Below are positions 16,789 to 26,737 of a DNA stretch of 64,000 nucleotides, piece after piece. The position numbers and the translations under genes were made by a program. Positions within the stretch are counted from its first letter, which is position 1, and every line of letters starts with the position of its first letter. The notes below the pieces were generated by a model. It worked only from the letters and a program-made list of their open reading frames with translations. It was not told the origin of the DNA and did no database searches. The stretch comes from an uncultured Bacteroidia bacterium (GTDB lineage: Bacteria > Bacteroidota > Bacteroidia > Bacteroidales > UBA932), in assembly GCA_902779785.1 (NCBI GenBank), contig CACZDC010000005.1, positions 31,326 through 95,325 of the forward strand. Reading direction: 5' to 3'.

Positions 16789-19670
16789 GAAAATATCTTA
16801 TTATCCTGACGGCGGCCCTGGCGGCGGCCGTCAGCTGCACTAAGTATGACTCCGTCAAGGGAGATCCTATGGAGTCCAGAATCTATACCCTTGACAACGG
16901 TCTCAAGATCTATATGACTGTCAACAAGGACGAGCCCCGTATTCAGACCTACATAGCCGTCAGGGTGGGCGGGAAAGACGATCCTGCCGACAATACGGGT
17001 CTGGCTCACTACCTTGAGCATATGATGTTCAAGGGGACGCAGCTTTTCGGCACTCAGGACTATGAGGCGGAGAAGCCCCTTCTCGCAGCAATAGACAGTC
17101 TATATGAAGTCTACCGCACTCTTACAGAGCCCGCGGAGCGCGAAGCCCTGTACCATCAGATAGACTCCATCAGCTATGAGGCCTCAAAACTTGCCATACC
17201 GAACGAGTATGACAAGCTTATGAGCATCATAGGCAGCGACGGTTCCAACGCCTACACCTCAAATGACGTGACCTGCTATGTGGAGGAAATCCCTTCTAAC
17301 CAGCTGGACGCCTGGGCAAGAATCGAGGCCGACCGCTTCCGCAACTGCGTGTTCCGCGGCTTCCATACCGAACTCGAGGCCGTATATGAGGAAAAGAATA
17401 TGAGCCTTACCGATGATGGTGAAAAGGCTATGGACGCCCTTGATTCAATGCTTTTCGCCCGTCATCCCTATGGAACCCAGACCGTAATTGGCACGCAGGA
17501 CCATCTGAAGAACCCTTCCCTTCTCGCCATCCGCAAGCAGAAGGACACTTGGTATGTCCCCAACAACATCGCCATCTGCCTTTCCGGCGATTTCAATCCT
17601 GACGAGGTCGTCGCTACCATCAAAAAGTACTTCGGCGACTGGGAGCCCAACAGGAATCTTCCTGAGAGGAATTTCCAGACAGAAGAGCTCCCCGGGGAAC
17701 CTCAGTTCAAGGAAATCGTCGGCAACGAAGCCGAGTTCGTGATGATGGGCTGGCGCACTCCGGGTGCGTCCGACAAGGACTGCGTCCTCTCTGAAATTGC
17801 CGGAAGCATACTTTCCAACGGCATGGCCGGTCTGATGGACATAGACCTGATCCAGAGCCAGGCACTGCGTGGCGGGGTAGTATTCCCGTATAACCGCACC
17901 GAGGCCGGATTATTCCTTGTGGAAGGTGTTCCGCAGGAAGGCCAGAAGCTGGAAGATGTCCGCGACCTCCTTCTCGGCGAGATCGGGAAACTTGCCAAAG
18001 GAGAATTCTCCGACACCCTTCTCCAGGCAGTAAAGGCTAACTACAAACTGGAGCAGATGAAAGCTCTGACCTCCAACAGAGGCCGTGCTCATCTCTTCGT
18101 GGACTCCTTCGTCAACGGGACCAAGTGGTCGGACGAGGTAGGGAAAATGGCGCGTGTGGAAGCAATCACCAAAGAGGAAATCGTTGACTGGGCAAGCGAA
18201 TATCTCAAGGCCGAGAACTATTCCGCAGTATTCAAGCGGCTTGGGGAAGACCTGAATATAAAGAAGATAGACGCCCCGAAGATCACTCCTATCGTGACCA
18301 ACCGCGACAAGCAGAGCGCCTTCCTTCAGGAGATTGCCGCAATAGAACCTGCACCAATCGAGCCCGTTTTCGTGGACTTTGAGAAAGACCTCTCCGTACT
18401 GGGACACAACGGTCTTGAGTTCCTCTACAAGAAGAACGAAAAGAACGATATCGCATCACTCAGTTTCCGCTTCGACCGCGGCAGCGACAGCGATCCGCTC
18501 CTCCCCCACGCTTCGACCTATCTGGAATATCTCGGGACAGCCGATATGAGGGCGGACCAGATCAACAGCGAACTCTACTCCCTCGCCTGCGAATGGAGCT
18601 TGAATGTCGGAGCCAACACCACTGTGGTGAAAGTAAGCGGTCTTAGCGAGAATATAGGCAAAGCCCTCGGCATTGTAGAAGAACTCCTTGGCGGAGCGAT
18701 TCCCGACGAAGCAGTCCTGGCACAGCTCAAAATGGACATCCTCAGAGGACGCGCGGATGCAAAGAAAAACCAGAGAGCCTGTAACGGAGCCCTACAGAAC
18801 TATCTGATCTACGGAAAGGACTATATCCAAAAGAAAACCCTCTCCAACGAAGCCCTGACGGCTCTTTCCTCCGAAGATCTGCTCGGCAGCGTCAAGGATT
18901 TGCTCGGGAAACAGCACCGCATTCTCTATTATGGTCCGGAAAGCCCAGAGAAGGTTCTGGAAACTCTCGACAATGTCCATAAGAGCACTGATCTGGCACC
19001 CCTGCAGAAGACCTATGCAATCAAGCAGCAGACCCCGAAGAGTTACGTCCTTCTCGCGCCCTACCCCTCACGTCAGTTCAACTATGTCCAGTACTCCAAC
19101 CGCGGCGAAAGCTTCGACCTAGCGGAAGACCCCTTCATCGAGCTTTTCAACGAGTACTACGGAGGCGGGATGAACGCCATCGTGTTCCAGGAAATGAGAG
19201 AATCCCGCGCCCTTGCCTATGGCGCCGGGGCCTGGCTGAGCACCCCTTCCTTCAAAACCGACAGCTATTCTTTCCGCGCCTTCATCGCTTCGCAGAACGA
19301 CAAGCTCCGCAAGGCCGTGGAAGGCTTTGACGAGATTATTGAAACTCTTCCGGAAGCGCCTGAGAATCTGGAAATTGCAAAGGCAGCGATACTCTCCAGA
19401 CTCCGCACCGGGCGCACTATCGGAGAGGCCGTGCTCTACTCATATCTCAATGCCAAAGAACTCGGACTTGACGAGCCTCTGGAAAAACAACTCTATGAAA
19501 AAGTCGGAGAGCTGACGATGGACGACCTTCTCGCCACCCACGCCAAATGGATCAAGGGCCGCAGCTACACCTACGGCATCCTCGGTGATCCCAAGGACCT
19601 TGACCTGGCCTACCTGAAGACTCTGGGAGAGCTCAGGCAAGTATCGCTGGAGGAAATTTTCGGCTACTAG
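16785..19670 (+). CDS. M16-family zinc metallopeptidase, lipoprotein
   Basis: 961 residues from the ATG at 16785 (MRKYLIILTAALAAAVSC, lipobox AAVSC), so it is predicted to be lipid-anchored in the envelope. The inverted zinc motif HYLEH lies in GLAHYLEHMMFKGT, and the third ligand Glu in ELEAVYEEKNMS. Two M16 halves are seen: the active N-terminal one and an inactive C-terminal one with the typical RxxxxY-type ending (ESRALAYGAGAW). Full pitrilysin-like length. The function is probably periplasmic peptide degradation. The 3' end overlaps the convergent GH28 gene by 4 bp. Confidence 0.9.
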   Translation: MRKYLIILTAALAAAVSCTKYDSVKGDPMESRIYTLDNGLKIYMTVNKDEPRIQTYIAVRVGGKDDPADNTGLAHYLEHMMFKGTQLFGTQDYEAEKPLLAAIDSLYEVYRTLTEPAEREALYHQIDSISYEASKLAIPNEYDKLMSIIGSDGSNAYTSNDVTCYVEEIPSNQLDAWARIEADRFRNCVFRGFHTELEAVYEEKNMSLTDDGEKAMDALDSMLFARHPYGTQTVIGTQDHLKNPSLLAIRKQKDTWYVPNNIAICLSGDFNPDEVVATIKKYFGDWEPNRNLPERNFQTEELPGEPQFKEIVGNEAEFVMMGWRTPGASDKDCVLSEIAGSILSNGMAGLMDIDLIQSQALRGGVVFPYNRTEAGLFLVEGVPQEGQKLEDVRDLLLGEIGKLAKGEFSDTLLQAVKANYKLEQMKALTSNRGRAHLFVDSFVNGTKWSDEVGKMARVEAITKEEIVDWASEYLKAENYSAVFKRLGEDLNIKKIDAPKITPIVTNRDKQSAFLQEIAAIEPAPIEPVFVDFEKDLSVLGHNGLEFLYKKNEKNDIASLSFRFDRGSDSDPLLPHASTYLEYLGTADMRADQINSELYSLACEWSLNVGANTTVVKVSGLSENIGKALGIVEELLGGAIPDEAVLAQLKMDILRGRADAKKNQRACNGALQNYLIYGKDYIQKKTLSNEALTALSSEDLLGSVKDLLGKQHRILYYGPESPEKVLETLDNVHKSTDLAPLQKTYAIKQQTPKSYVLLAPYPSRQFNYVQYSNRGESFDLAEDPFIELFNEYYGGGMNAIVFQEMRESRALAYGAGAWLSTPSFKTDSYSFRAFIASQNDKLRKAVEGFDEIIETLPEAPENLEIAKAAILSRLRTGRTIGEAVLYSYLNAKELGLDEPLEKQLYEKVGELTMDDLLATHAKWIKGRSYTYGILGDPKDLDLAYLKTLGELRQVSLEEIFGY

Positions 19671-20989
19671 AAAGTCAGCAGCCTAACATTTTCCATCTTT
19701 ATGCTGAGCGGGTCGTCGATGTCCCGCTCAGTTTCGTTATAGAAGATGGTGGCATCCTTCAGAGTGATGTCGTGAATCATCTGCAGCGGCCCCTTGCTGC
19801 GGATCGCCGCCGAACAGCCGCGGCAGCTCAGCCTCTCGATATGGATATCAGTAAACTCAGGAAGGAAATTCTGAGTCTTCGCGGCCTGGTTGTCCTCATA
19901 GCCGGCAGGACGGTCCGCATAGGTCGTCTGGAAGACGATGGCCTCGTCCTTTATGTCGGTCATCACTATGTCGCTGATACGGATATTGCTGCATTTTCCG
20001 CCACGCTCCGGAGCGCTTTTAAAGCGCAGTCCGGTATCCGTTCCGCAGAAAGTATTGTGCCTCACAGTAATATTCTCCATTCCTCCGGAGAATTCCGAGC
20101 CAATCACAAAACCGCCGTGGGCGTGGAATACTATATTATTCTCAATCAAAACATCCTTGCAGGGTCCGGCTGCGACACCCTTCTCCCCCGCCCCAGCCTT
20201 GAGGCAGATACCGTCATCGCCCACATCCACGCTGCAGCGGGCAATCTTCACCCTCTGGCAGGACATTATGTCGATGCCGTCTCCGTTCTGGGCGTTCCAG
20301 GGGCAGCGCACCGTAACATCTTCGATAGTGACGTCCTGGCAACGGGTAGGGACAAGATGGAAACGAGGCGAGTTCTGAATAGTCACCCCGCTTACGCTCA
20401 CCCTCACACATTCCGTAAGTCGGATCATATGGGCCCGGAGTTTTTCCTCGGCCTTCTCGCTTTCCGTAAGGTTAGGGAAATGCTTGAGATTGAAGGGATA
20501 CCACAGTGAGCCGTCCTCGGTTATGCTCCCGCCTTTTTTGCGGTATTCTTTCCATTCCACATCGCTGACCTTGGAACGTTTGACCGGACGCCACCAAGCT
20601 CCGTTCCCATCTATTATGCCCTCTCCTGAGATACTCACATCGTGACGCTTTGACGCGCTGATTGCAGGGCGCCCGCCCTTGCCGTCCACGAACTCTTTCT
20701 TGTCGGGGGTAAAAAGGATTACTGCACCCCTGTCCAGATGAAGATCGATTGCGTCTTTGAGGACGATGGGACCTGTGAGCCACAGACCTTCAGTCACATT
20801 CAGATGCCCTCCGCCCTGCTTCGAAAGGGCGGAAATGGCCTTGCGGAAAGCTTCTGTATTGGAAGTCACGCCGTCCGGGACTCCGCCGAAATCGGCAAGG
20901 GAAACATAATTGTCCGGGATAACAGGCTTATCCTGAGCCCCAAGACCGAGCGGCAGAAGGATAAGAAGGATTGCGAGGATTCTTTTCAT
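19667..20989 (-). CDS. Glycoside hydrolase family 28 (polygalacturonase-like)
   Basis: 440 residues with a signal peptide (MKRILAILLILLPLGLGAQ). Right-handed beta-helix enzyme acting on pectin-type galacturonan. GH28 signatures: NGDGIDIMSCQRVKI, VDVGDDGICLKAG (catalytic Asp pair), AHGGFVIGSE (His-Gly), and LRFKSAPERGG (RFK replaces the usual RIK). Starts with the pectate-lyase-like NYVSLADFGGVPDGVTSNTE. It stands alone on the minus strand. A weak -7 (TATATTCG, 21014-21021) lies 25 nt upstream. The shared CTAG at 19667-19670 contains both its stop and that of the M16 gene. Confidence 0.9.
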   Translation of the reverse strand: MKRILAILLILLPLGLGAQDKPVIPDNYVSLADFGGVPDGVTSNTEAFRKAISALSKQGGGHLNVTEGLWLTGPIVLKDAIDLHLDRGAVILFTPDKKEFVDGKGGRPAISASKRHDVSISGEGIIDGNGAWWRPVKRSKVSDVEWKEYRKKGGSITEDGSLWYPFNLKHFPNLTESEKAEEKLRAHMIRLTECVRVSVSGVTIQNSPRFHLVPTRCQDVTIEDVTVRCPWNAQNGDGIDIMSCQRVKIARCSVDVGDDGICLKAGAGEKGVAAGPCKDVLIENNIVFHAHGGFVIGSEFSGGMENITVRHNTFCGTDTGLRFKSAPERGGKCSNIRISDIVMTDIKDEAIVFQTTYADRPAGYEDNQAAKTQNFLPEFTDIHIERLSCRGCSAAIRSKGPLQMIHDITLKDATIFYNETERDIDDPLSIKMENVRLLTF

Positions 20990-21044
20990 TGCTTCGTGTA
21001 GAGTTTCTACCTGCGAATATACAAAAAGATTCTGAAAATAAACT

Positions 21045-21076
21045 TTTGAGAAAGAGGCGAAAAGTGCTAAATTTGT
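21045..21076 (+). promoter_or_regulatory. Promoter of hsdR
   Basis: TTTG at 21045-21048, a 20-nt spacer and TAAATTTG at 21069-21076; a 40-nt leader precedes the ATG at 21117. Confidence 0.65.
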
Positions 21077-21116
21077 AGCTTATAGAACGGCTCCCTAATT
21101 AATTGCATTAAGCGAA

Positions 21117-23942
21117 ATGACAGCACAAAGCGAACAAGCGCTTGAGAATGGTTTGATTTCAACCCTGCAGGACATGAGCTATGAGTATGTCCAAATCAAG
21201 GAAGAAACCAATTTATACAGCAACTTCAAAGCGCAGCTGGAAAAACATAATGCCAAAGCCCTGGCCTCTATAGGCCGGACGGCATTCACCGAAAAGGAAT
21301 TTGAGAAGATCTGCATCTATCTGGAGGGCGGAACCCTTTTCGAAAAGTCCAAGAAACTCCGCGACCTCTTCCCGATGGAAACCGAGGACGGCCAGCACCG
21401 CATCTGGGTGGAGTTCCTGAACAAAAACCATTGGTGCCAGAATGAATTCCAGGTATCCAACCAGATTACCATGGAAGGCCGCAAAACCTGTCGGTACGAC
21501 GTCACCATCCTCATCAACGGCCTTCCGCTCGTACAGATTGAACTCAAGAAGCGAGGCGTGGAGCTGAAGCAGGCTTACAACCAGGTACAGCGCTACCAGA
21601 AGACATCCTTCCGCGGCCTGTTCGACTACATCCAGCTCTTTGTCATCTCCAACGGCGTCAATACGCGCTATTTCGCCAACAATCCCAATTGCGGTTGGAA
21701 GTTCACCTTCAACTGGACTCTGCCCAATAACGAGCCAGTCAACGACCTCAGCCAGTTCGCGGCCCACTTCTTTGACAAATGCACCCTGGGCAAGATGATA
21801 TCCAAGTACATCGTACTGCACGAGGGAGACAAATGCCTGATGGTCCTCCGCCCGTACCAGTATTATGCCGTGGAGAAGATCCTCGACCGTGTACAAAATA
21901 CCAACAAGAACGGCTATATCTGGCACACCACAGGCGCCGGCAAAACGCTGACCTCCTTCAAGGCAGCGCAACTGGTTGCAGAACTGGACGGTATTGACAA
22001 GGTGCTCTTTGTGGTGGACCGCCACGACCTGGACACCCAGACCAAGAGTGAATACGAGGCATTCGAGCCTGGTGCAGTGGACGGCACCGATGATACCTAC
22101 GAGCTGGTCAAACGCCTTAACTCAGATAAGAAAATCATCCTCACAACCATCCAGAAACTGAATACCGCCATCAAGAAGGACTTCTACAACAAGCGGATTC
22201 AGGAACTTCGGGACAAGAAGTTTGTGATGATATTCGATGAGTGCCACCGCAGCCATTTCGGCGAGTGTCACCGTAACATCGTAAATTTTTTCCGGAACCT
22301 CCAGATATTCGGCTTCACCGGCACGCCCATCTTCCCGGAGAACGCCAAGCAGGATATCACCACCTATGAGGTCTTCGGTGAGTGCCTGCACAAGTATATG
22401 ATCAAGGATGCCATCGCCGATGAAAACGTCCTTGGCTTCCTGGTCGAATACTATCAGGGCAAGCTGGACGCCAACGAGCAGAGCGACATACGTATGAAGA
22501 CCATTGCGGAGTTCATCGTCAATAACTTCCGCAAATCCACCTTCGACGGCGAATTTAACGCGCTTTTTGCCATACAGTCCGTCCCGATGCTGCTCAAATA
22601 CTACAAGATATTTAAGGACCTGCAGCCGGACATCAAGATTGCAGCCATCTTCACCTACGCACCCAACGCCAGCCAGGATGACGCCAAAACCGGAATGAAC
22701 CAAGGTTTTGAAACGGATTCCATGCAAGCGGATGAGTTGCAGGCCATTATGGATGACTACAATGCCCATTTCGGCACGGCATTCACTACCGACAACTTTG
22801 GCGCCTACTACGACGACATCAACGAGCGAATGAAAAAGCGCAAGGCCGGGATGGAACCCATCGACCTTCTCTTGGTTGTGGGGATGTTCCTGACCGGATT
22901 TGACGCCAAGAAACTCAATACCCTCTATGTAGATAAGAACCTGGAGTATCACGGACTCCTGCAGGCCTTCAGCCGCACTAACCGCATCCTGAACGAGAAA
23001 AAGCGTTTCGGCAAGATACTCTGCTTCCGTGACCTCAAGGCCAAGGTGGACGAATCTCTGAAACTCTTCTGCGACGGTGACCCCAACGTGGGTGTTACCC
23101 GCCCGGAGTTCAAGCAGGTTAAACGAGAACTGAATGAGCTCAGCGAAGCATTCCTGCAGAAGTATCCCACTATGGAATCCGTGGACGCCCTTAAGAGCGA
23201 ATATGACAAGAAGAAGTTCCTTTTGGCATTCCGAGAAATCATCAAGAAACGCGCAGAAATACAGATATACGAGGACTTCGATGCCGATGATCCGGGACTC
23301 ATCCTCTCCGAACAGGACTATAACGACTATCGCTCCAAGTACTTGGACATGACCGTCGGCTTCATCAAAGAAGAGGAGCCGGACGAACCGCATCTGGTGG
23401 AGAATCCGCCTATAGAATACGGTGACGGCGGCAAGTTGGAGGACATTGACTTCTGCCTGGAACTGCTGCACAGCGACGTCATCAATGTGGCCTACATCCT
23501 TTCCCTCATCAGTAACCTGAATCCTTCTGACGAAGACTACGAACAGAAGCGTCAGGAGATTCTGGACACTATGATAAAGGATGCCACGATGCGTAAGAAG
23601 ACGCGTCTCATCGACGATTTCATCAAGGCCAATGTTGACCACGATAAGGAAGGTTTCCAGAAGGCCAAAGCAGATGGCACAATGGATCTGGAAACCCGCC
23701 TCAAAAACTATATCATAGAGAAGAAGACCGAGGCCGTTGAAGAACTTGCTGAGGAGGAAAGTGTAGACCCCGAGGCTCTAGGTAAATATATGTCAGAATA
23801 TGACTACCTGGGTCGTGAAAAGCCGGAAATCATACAAGAAGCCGTTCGTAAGAAGAAAATGGGGCTGCTTGCCCGCAGCGCAACTGTCCGCAGGATTGTG
23901 GAGAAGATGCGCGAAATCATTGACCTATTCAGTTGGGAATAA
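21117..23942 (+). CDS. hsdR: Type I restriction enzyme, R subunit
   Basis: 941 residues. ATP-dependent translocase/endonuclease subunit of a type I restriction complex. The nuclease motif is visible (D128 in RYDVT, E142-x-K144 in QIELKK). Helicase motifs: TTGAGKT (271-277), DECH in MIFDECHRSH (374-377), FGFTGTPIF, and the motif VI region LLQAFSRTNRIL. The C-terminal part is charged and helical. First gene of hsdR-hsdM-hsdS with short spacers (15 and 35 nt); GC content is like the chromosome, unlike the AT-rich hsdS genes downstream. Confidence 0.95.
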   Translation: MTAQSEQALENGLISTLQDMSYEYVQIKEETNLYSNFKAQLEKHNAKALASIGRTAFTEKEFEKICIYLEGGTLFEKSKKLRDLFPMETEDGQHRIWVEFLNKNHWCQNEFQVSNQITMEGRKTCRYDVTILINGLPLVQIELKKRGVELKQAYNQVQRYQKTSFRGLFDYIQLFVISNGVNTRYFANNPNCGWKFTFNWTLPNNEPVNDLSQFAAHFFDKCTLGKMISKYIVLHEGDKCLMVLRPYQYYAVEKILDRVQNTNKNGYIWHTTGAGKTLTSFKAAQLVAELDGIDKVLFVVDRHDLDTQTKSEYEAFEPGAVDGTDDTYELVKRLNSDKKIILTTIQKLNTAIKKDFYNKRIQELRDKKFVMIFDECHRSHFGECHRNIVNFFRNLQIFGFTGTPIFPENAKQDITTYEVFGECLHKYMIKDAIADENVLGFLVEYYQGKLDANEQSDIRMKTIAEFIVNNFRKSTFDGEFNALFAIQSVPMLLKYYKIFKDLQPDIKIAAIFTYAPNASQDDAKTGMNQGFETDSMQADELQAIMDDYNAHFGTAFTTDNFGAYYDDINERMKKRKAGMEPIDLLLVVGMFLTGFDAKKLNTLYVDKNLEYHGLLQAFSRTNRILNEKKRFGKILCFRDLKAKVDESLKLFCDGDPNVGVTRPEFKQVKRELNELSEAFLQKYPTMESVDALKSEYDKKKFLLAFREIIKKRAEIQIYEDFDADDPGLILSEQDYNDYRSKYLDMTVGFIKEEEPDEPHLVENPPIEYGDGGKLEDIDFCLELLHSDVINVAYILSLISNLNPSDEDYEQKRQEILDTMIKDATMRKKTRLIDDFIKANVDHDKEGFQKAKADGTMDLETRLKNYIIEKKTEAVEELAEEESVDPEALGKYMSEYDYLGREKPEIIQEAVRKKKMGLLARSATVRRIVEKMREIIDLFSWE

Positions 23943-23957
23943 ATAAGGAAACACGAT

Positions 23958-25499
23958 ATGAGCGAAGAACTGCAACAGCGCCTGCGTACCCAGTTATGGG
24001 AAGTGGCCAATAAACTCAGAGGCAACATGACCGCCGGGGACTTTATGTATTTTACCCTCGGCTTCATCTTCTACAAGTACCTGTCAGAGAAGATTGAACT
24101 TTACATAGACGACCAGCTCAGCGAAGATGGCCTCACGTACAAGCAGGCCTGGGCCTCGAATGATGAAGACCTGAAGGCAGAAATCAAGCGCATCTGTATG
24201 GAGGACCTCGGCTATTTCATTGAGCCTGAGTACCTGTATTCCTCCGCCATCGAAGCCATCGGCCATAAAGAGAACATCCTTCCGCAGTTGGAGCGTAGTC
24301 TCAAGAAAATTGAGGACAGCACCATCGGCCATGAGAGCGTGGATGACTTCGGTGGCCTTTTCTCCGATATCGACCTGGCATCTCCGAAACTTGGCAAGAC
24401 CGCCGATGACAAGAACAAACTCATCAGCGACGTGCTAGTTGCGCTCAATGGAATTGACTTCGGCCTGAACGAAGCGCAGGATATTGATATTCTCGGTGAT
24501 GCTTATGAGTATATGATTGGCCAGTTTGCCGCTGGTGCAGGCAAGAAGGCTGGAGAATTCTATACACCACAGGAAGTGAGCCAGATTCTTTCCGAAATCG
24601 TCATTACCGGAAAGACCCGTCTCAAGAACGTGTATGACCCAACCTGCGGCTCCGGCTCACTGCTGCTCCGCACCGCCCGCAATGGTAATGCGGATGAGAT
24701 CTTCGGTCAGGAAAAGAACCCTACTACCTTCAACCTGGCACGAATGAATATGCTGCTGCACGGCGTGAAGTACCGTGATTTCGACATCCAGAACGGCGAT
24801 ACACTGGAGAAAGATGAGTTTGGTGACCGACAGTTCGACGCTGTGGTTGCAAATCCTCCGTTCTCTGCTGAGTGGTCCGCTGATGCCAAGTTCAACAACG
24901 ATGACCGCTTCAGCAAGGCTGGTGTCCTGGCTCCGAAATCGAAAGCGGACTATGCCTTCATCCTCCACATGATATACCACCTCAACGACGGCGGTACAAT
25001 GGCTTGCGTGGCTCCTCACGGCGTCCTGTTCCGTGGCGCAGCCGAAGGCAAGATTCGCCAGTTCCTTATTGAGAAGAAGAACTACATCGATGCCATTATC
25101 GGCCTCCCGGCCAACATCTTCTACGGTACCAGCATCCCCACCTGTATCCTCGTGATGAAGAAATGCCGCAAGGAGGATGACAATATCCTGTTCATCGACG
25201 CCAGCAAGGAATTCGAGAAGGTCAAGACGCAGAACAAACTGCGTCCTGAGCATATCGAGAAGATTGTCAGCACCTATCGTGAGCGCAAGGAGATTGAAAA
25301 ATACAGCCATTGCGCCACCCTACAGGAAATCAAGGATAACGACTACAACCTCAACATCCCTCGCTACGTGGACACCTTCGAAGAGGAAGAAGAGATTGAC
25401 ATCAAGGCCGTGATGAGCGAAATCAAGGAGCTGGAGGCCAAACGCGCTGAGCTGGACGCCCAGATTGACGTGTACCTCAAGGAACTCGGCATCATCTAA
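23958..25499 (+). CDS. hsdM: Type I restriction-modification N6-adenine methylase, M subunit
   Basis: 513 residues. N-terminal HsdM helical domain (about 1-140), SAM motif DPTCGSGSL at 227-235, catalytic NPPF at 299-302, and a C-terminal helical tail that docks to HsdS. Together with HsdS it methylates adenine in a bipartite target. Lies 15 nt after hsdR and 35 nt before hsdS. The hsdM end carries a sequence (25497-25522) resembling the hsdS recombination region (see findings). Confidence 0.95.
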   Translation: MSEELQQRLRTQLWEVANKLRGNMTAGDFMYFTLGFIFYKYLSEKIELYIDDQLSEDGLTYKQAWASNDEDLKAEIKRICMEDLGYFIEPEYLYSSAIEAIGHKENILPQLERSLKKIEDSTIGHESVDDFGGLFSDIDLASPKLGKTADDKNKLISDVLVALNGIDFGLNEAQDIDILGDAYEYMIGQFAAGAGKKAGEFYTPQEVSQILSEIVITGKTRLKNVYDPTCGSGSLLLRTARNGNADEIFGQEKNPTTFNLARMNMLLHGVKYRDFDIQNGDTLEKDEFGDRQFDAVVANPPFSAEWSADAKFNNDDRFSKAGVLAPKSKADYAFILHMIYHLNDGGTMACVAPHGVLFRGAAEGKIRQFLIEKKNYIDAIIGLPANIFYGTSIPTCILVMKKCRKEDDNILFIDASKEFEKVKTQNKLRPEHIEKIVSTYRERKEIEKYSHCATLQEIKDNDYNLNIPRYVDTFEEEEEIDIKAVMSEIKELEAKRAELDAQIDVYLKELGII

Positions 25500-25534
25500 T
25501 CCCTAATCAAGAATTTGACTGACAGACAATCGTT

Positions 25535-26737
25535 ATGAGTGATACTCGTAAAACTACAAAGCCTAATGTCCCGAATTTGAGATTCCCGGGATTCAGTGGT
25601 GAGTGGAGACAGTACACGATGGGAGAGATAACGGAGCTCTTTAGCCGGAGAAACAAAAAGAGAACTGATTACCCCATGTTTTCAGTTACAAACACCCGTG
25701 GCTTCGTGAATCAGCAGGAGCAGTTTGAGGACAGAGAAATGAAGGGAGAAGATATCTCCGCATATAAAATTGTTTCACCTGGGGAATTCGCCTATAATCC
25801 AGCCCGAATAAACGTTGGCTCTATTGCACGATATGAAGGGGAAGCAGATTGCATGATTAGTTCCTTGTATGTCTGCTTTAAGGCAAACAAAGAACTTGTA
25901 GATTCACAACTACTGCTCCATATCCTCAAGTCACCAAAGATGGTGTACAACTACGGGATAAATGGCGAAGGAGGAGTACGTATTTATTTGTTCTATCCCA
26001 ACTTTGCTAGAATCAGAGTCAAACTTCCTTCGCTTGAAGAACAGCGGGAAATAGCGTCTTTCCTCAATCTAATAGAAGAAAGGATACAAATACAAAACAA
26101 GGTGATTGAGGATTGCAATACCCTTGAAAAGGAGATTCAGAATCAGGTGTTTGACAAAATACATGCGCCTCTTGTCCCCTTATCATCAATTTCGCAAAGG
26201 ATAACCGAAAGGAATTCCGCGTTAGAATCGGATAATGTTCTCACAATATCCGCTAGAGAAGGACTTGTATCTCAGTTGGAATTCTTCAAAAAGTCCGTAG
26301 CCAGCGAAAACTTATCCAATTATTTTCTTCTTCACAAAGGCGATTTTGCTTACAACAAGAGTTACTCCAGTGATTATCCATGGGGCGCTATAAAGCATTT
26401 GGAAAGATATGATACAGGAGTCTTATCGCCCCTATATTTCTGCTTTAGGCCCAATAAGGAAATAGTTGATACAAGATATCTTCAATTCTTCTTTGACACC
26501 AAGCTCTGGCATAAGCACATCGTAAATATTGCCGTCGAAGGTGCCCGTAACCACGGCTTGCTCAACATGGCAGTCGGGGATTTCTATACCATGCCTATCC
26601 TCCTGCCAACAATGAATGAGCAACTGGCAATAGCCGAAAAGCTGTCAGCGTTTCGGAAGAAGAAAGTAGCGGAAGAATGCATTTATAGATTGCTTTTGCT
26701 GCAGAAGCAATACCTGCTTAAAAAGTTATTTGTTTGA
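25535..26737 (+). CDS. hsdS: Type I specificity subunit, expressed copy
   Basis: 400 residues. Starts MSDTRKTTKPNVPNLRFPGF. Two target recognition domains (about 20-165 and 215-365) are each followed by a conserved helical spacer; the central one contains IQIQNKVIED and the terminal one LLLLQKQYLLKKLF. HsdS determines which bipartite DNA sequence the complex recognises. It lies directly behind hsdM and is the only hsdS with a complete start. A 27-bp repeat at its 5' end and an 18-bp repeat in its centre have inverted copies in the silent hsdS on the opposite strand. It is clearly more AT-rich than hsdM. The last 12 bp overlap the convergent rhuM. Confidence 0.93.
   Translation: MSDTRKTTKPNVPNLRFPGFSGEWRQYTMGEITELFSRRNKKRTDYPMFSVTNTRGFVNQQEQFEDREMKGEDISAYKIVSPGEFAYNPARINVGSIARYEGEADCMISSLYVCFKANKELVDSQLLLHILKSPKMVYNYGINGEGGVRIYLFYPNFARIRVKLPSLEEQREIASFLNLIEERIQIQNKVIEDCNTLEKEIQNQVFDKIHAPLVPLSSISQRITERNSALESDNVLTISAREGLVSQLEFFKKSVASENLSNYFLLHKGDFAYNKSYSSDYPWGAIKHLERYDTGVLSPLYFCFRPNKEIVDTRYLQFFFDTKLWHKHIVNIAVEGARNHGLLNMAVGDFYTMPILLPTMNEQLAIAEKLSAFRKKKVAEECIYRLLLLQKQYLLKKLFV
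25564..25590 (+). repeat. Inverted repeat A, left copy (27 bp)
   Basis: A perfect 27-bp match to the reverse complement of 29475-29501. Encodes the NVPNLRFPG stretch near the start of hsdS. Recombination across the pair would invert 3.9 kb and place the other hsdS body behind hsdM. Confidence 0.9.
26093..26110 (+). repeat. Inverted repeat C, left copy (18 bp, central hsdS spacer)
   Basis: CAAAACAAGGTGATTGAG, identical to the reverse complement of 28946-28963 and encoding QNKVIE in the same frame in both genes. Confidence 0.75.

Noticed and set aside
19667-19670. Shared CTAG at the stops of two convergent gene pairs (also at 55322-55325) as a signal
   Set aside because: CTAG is simply the shortest sequence that encodes TAG on both strands; two cases do not suggest a function.
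22122-23642. Minus-strand open frame of 506 codons inside hsdR
   Set aside because: The plus strand encodes complete helicase motifs over the same stretch; the opposite frame is a by-product of codon bias.
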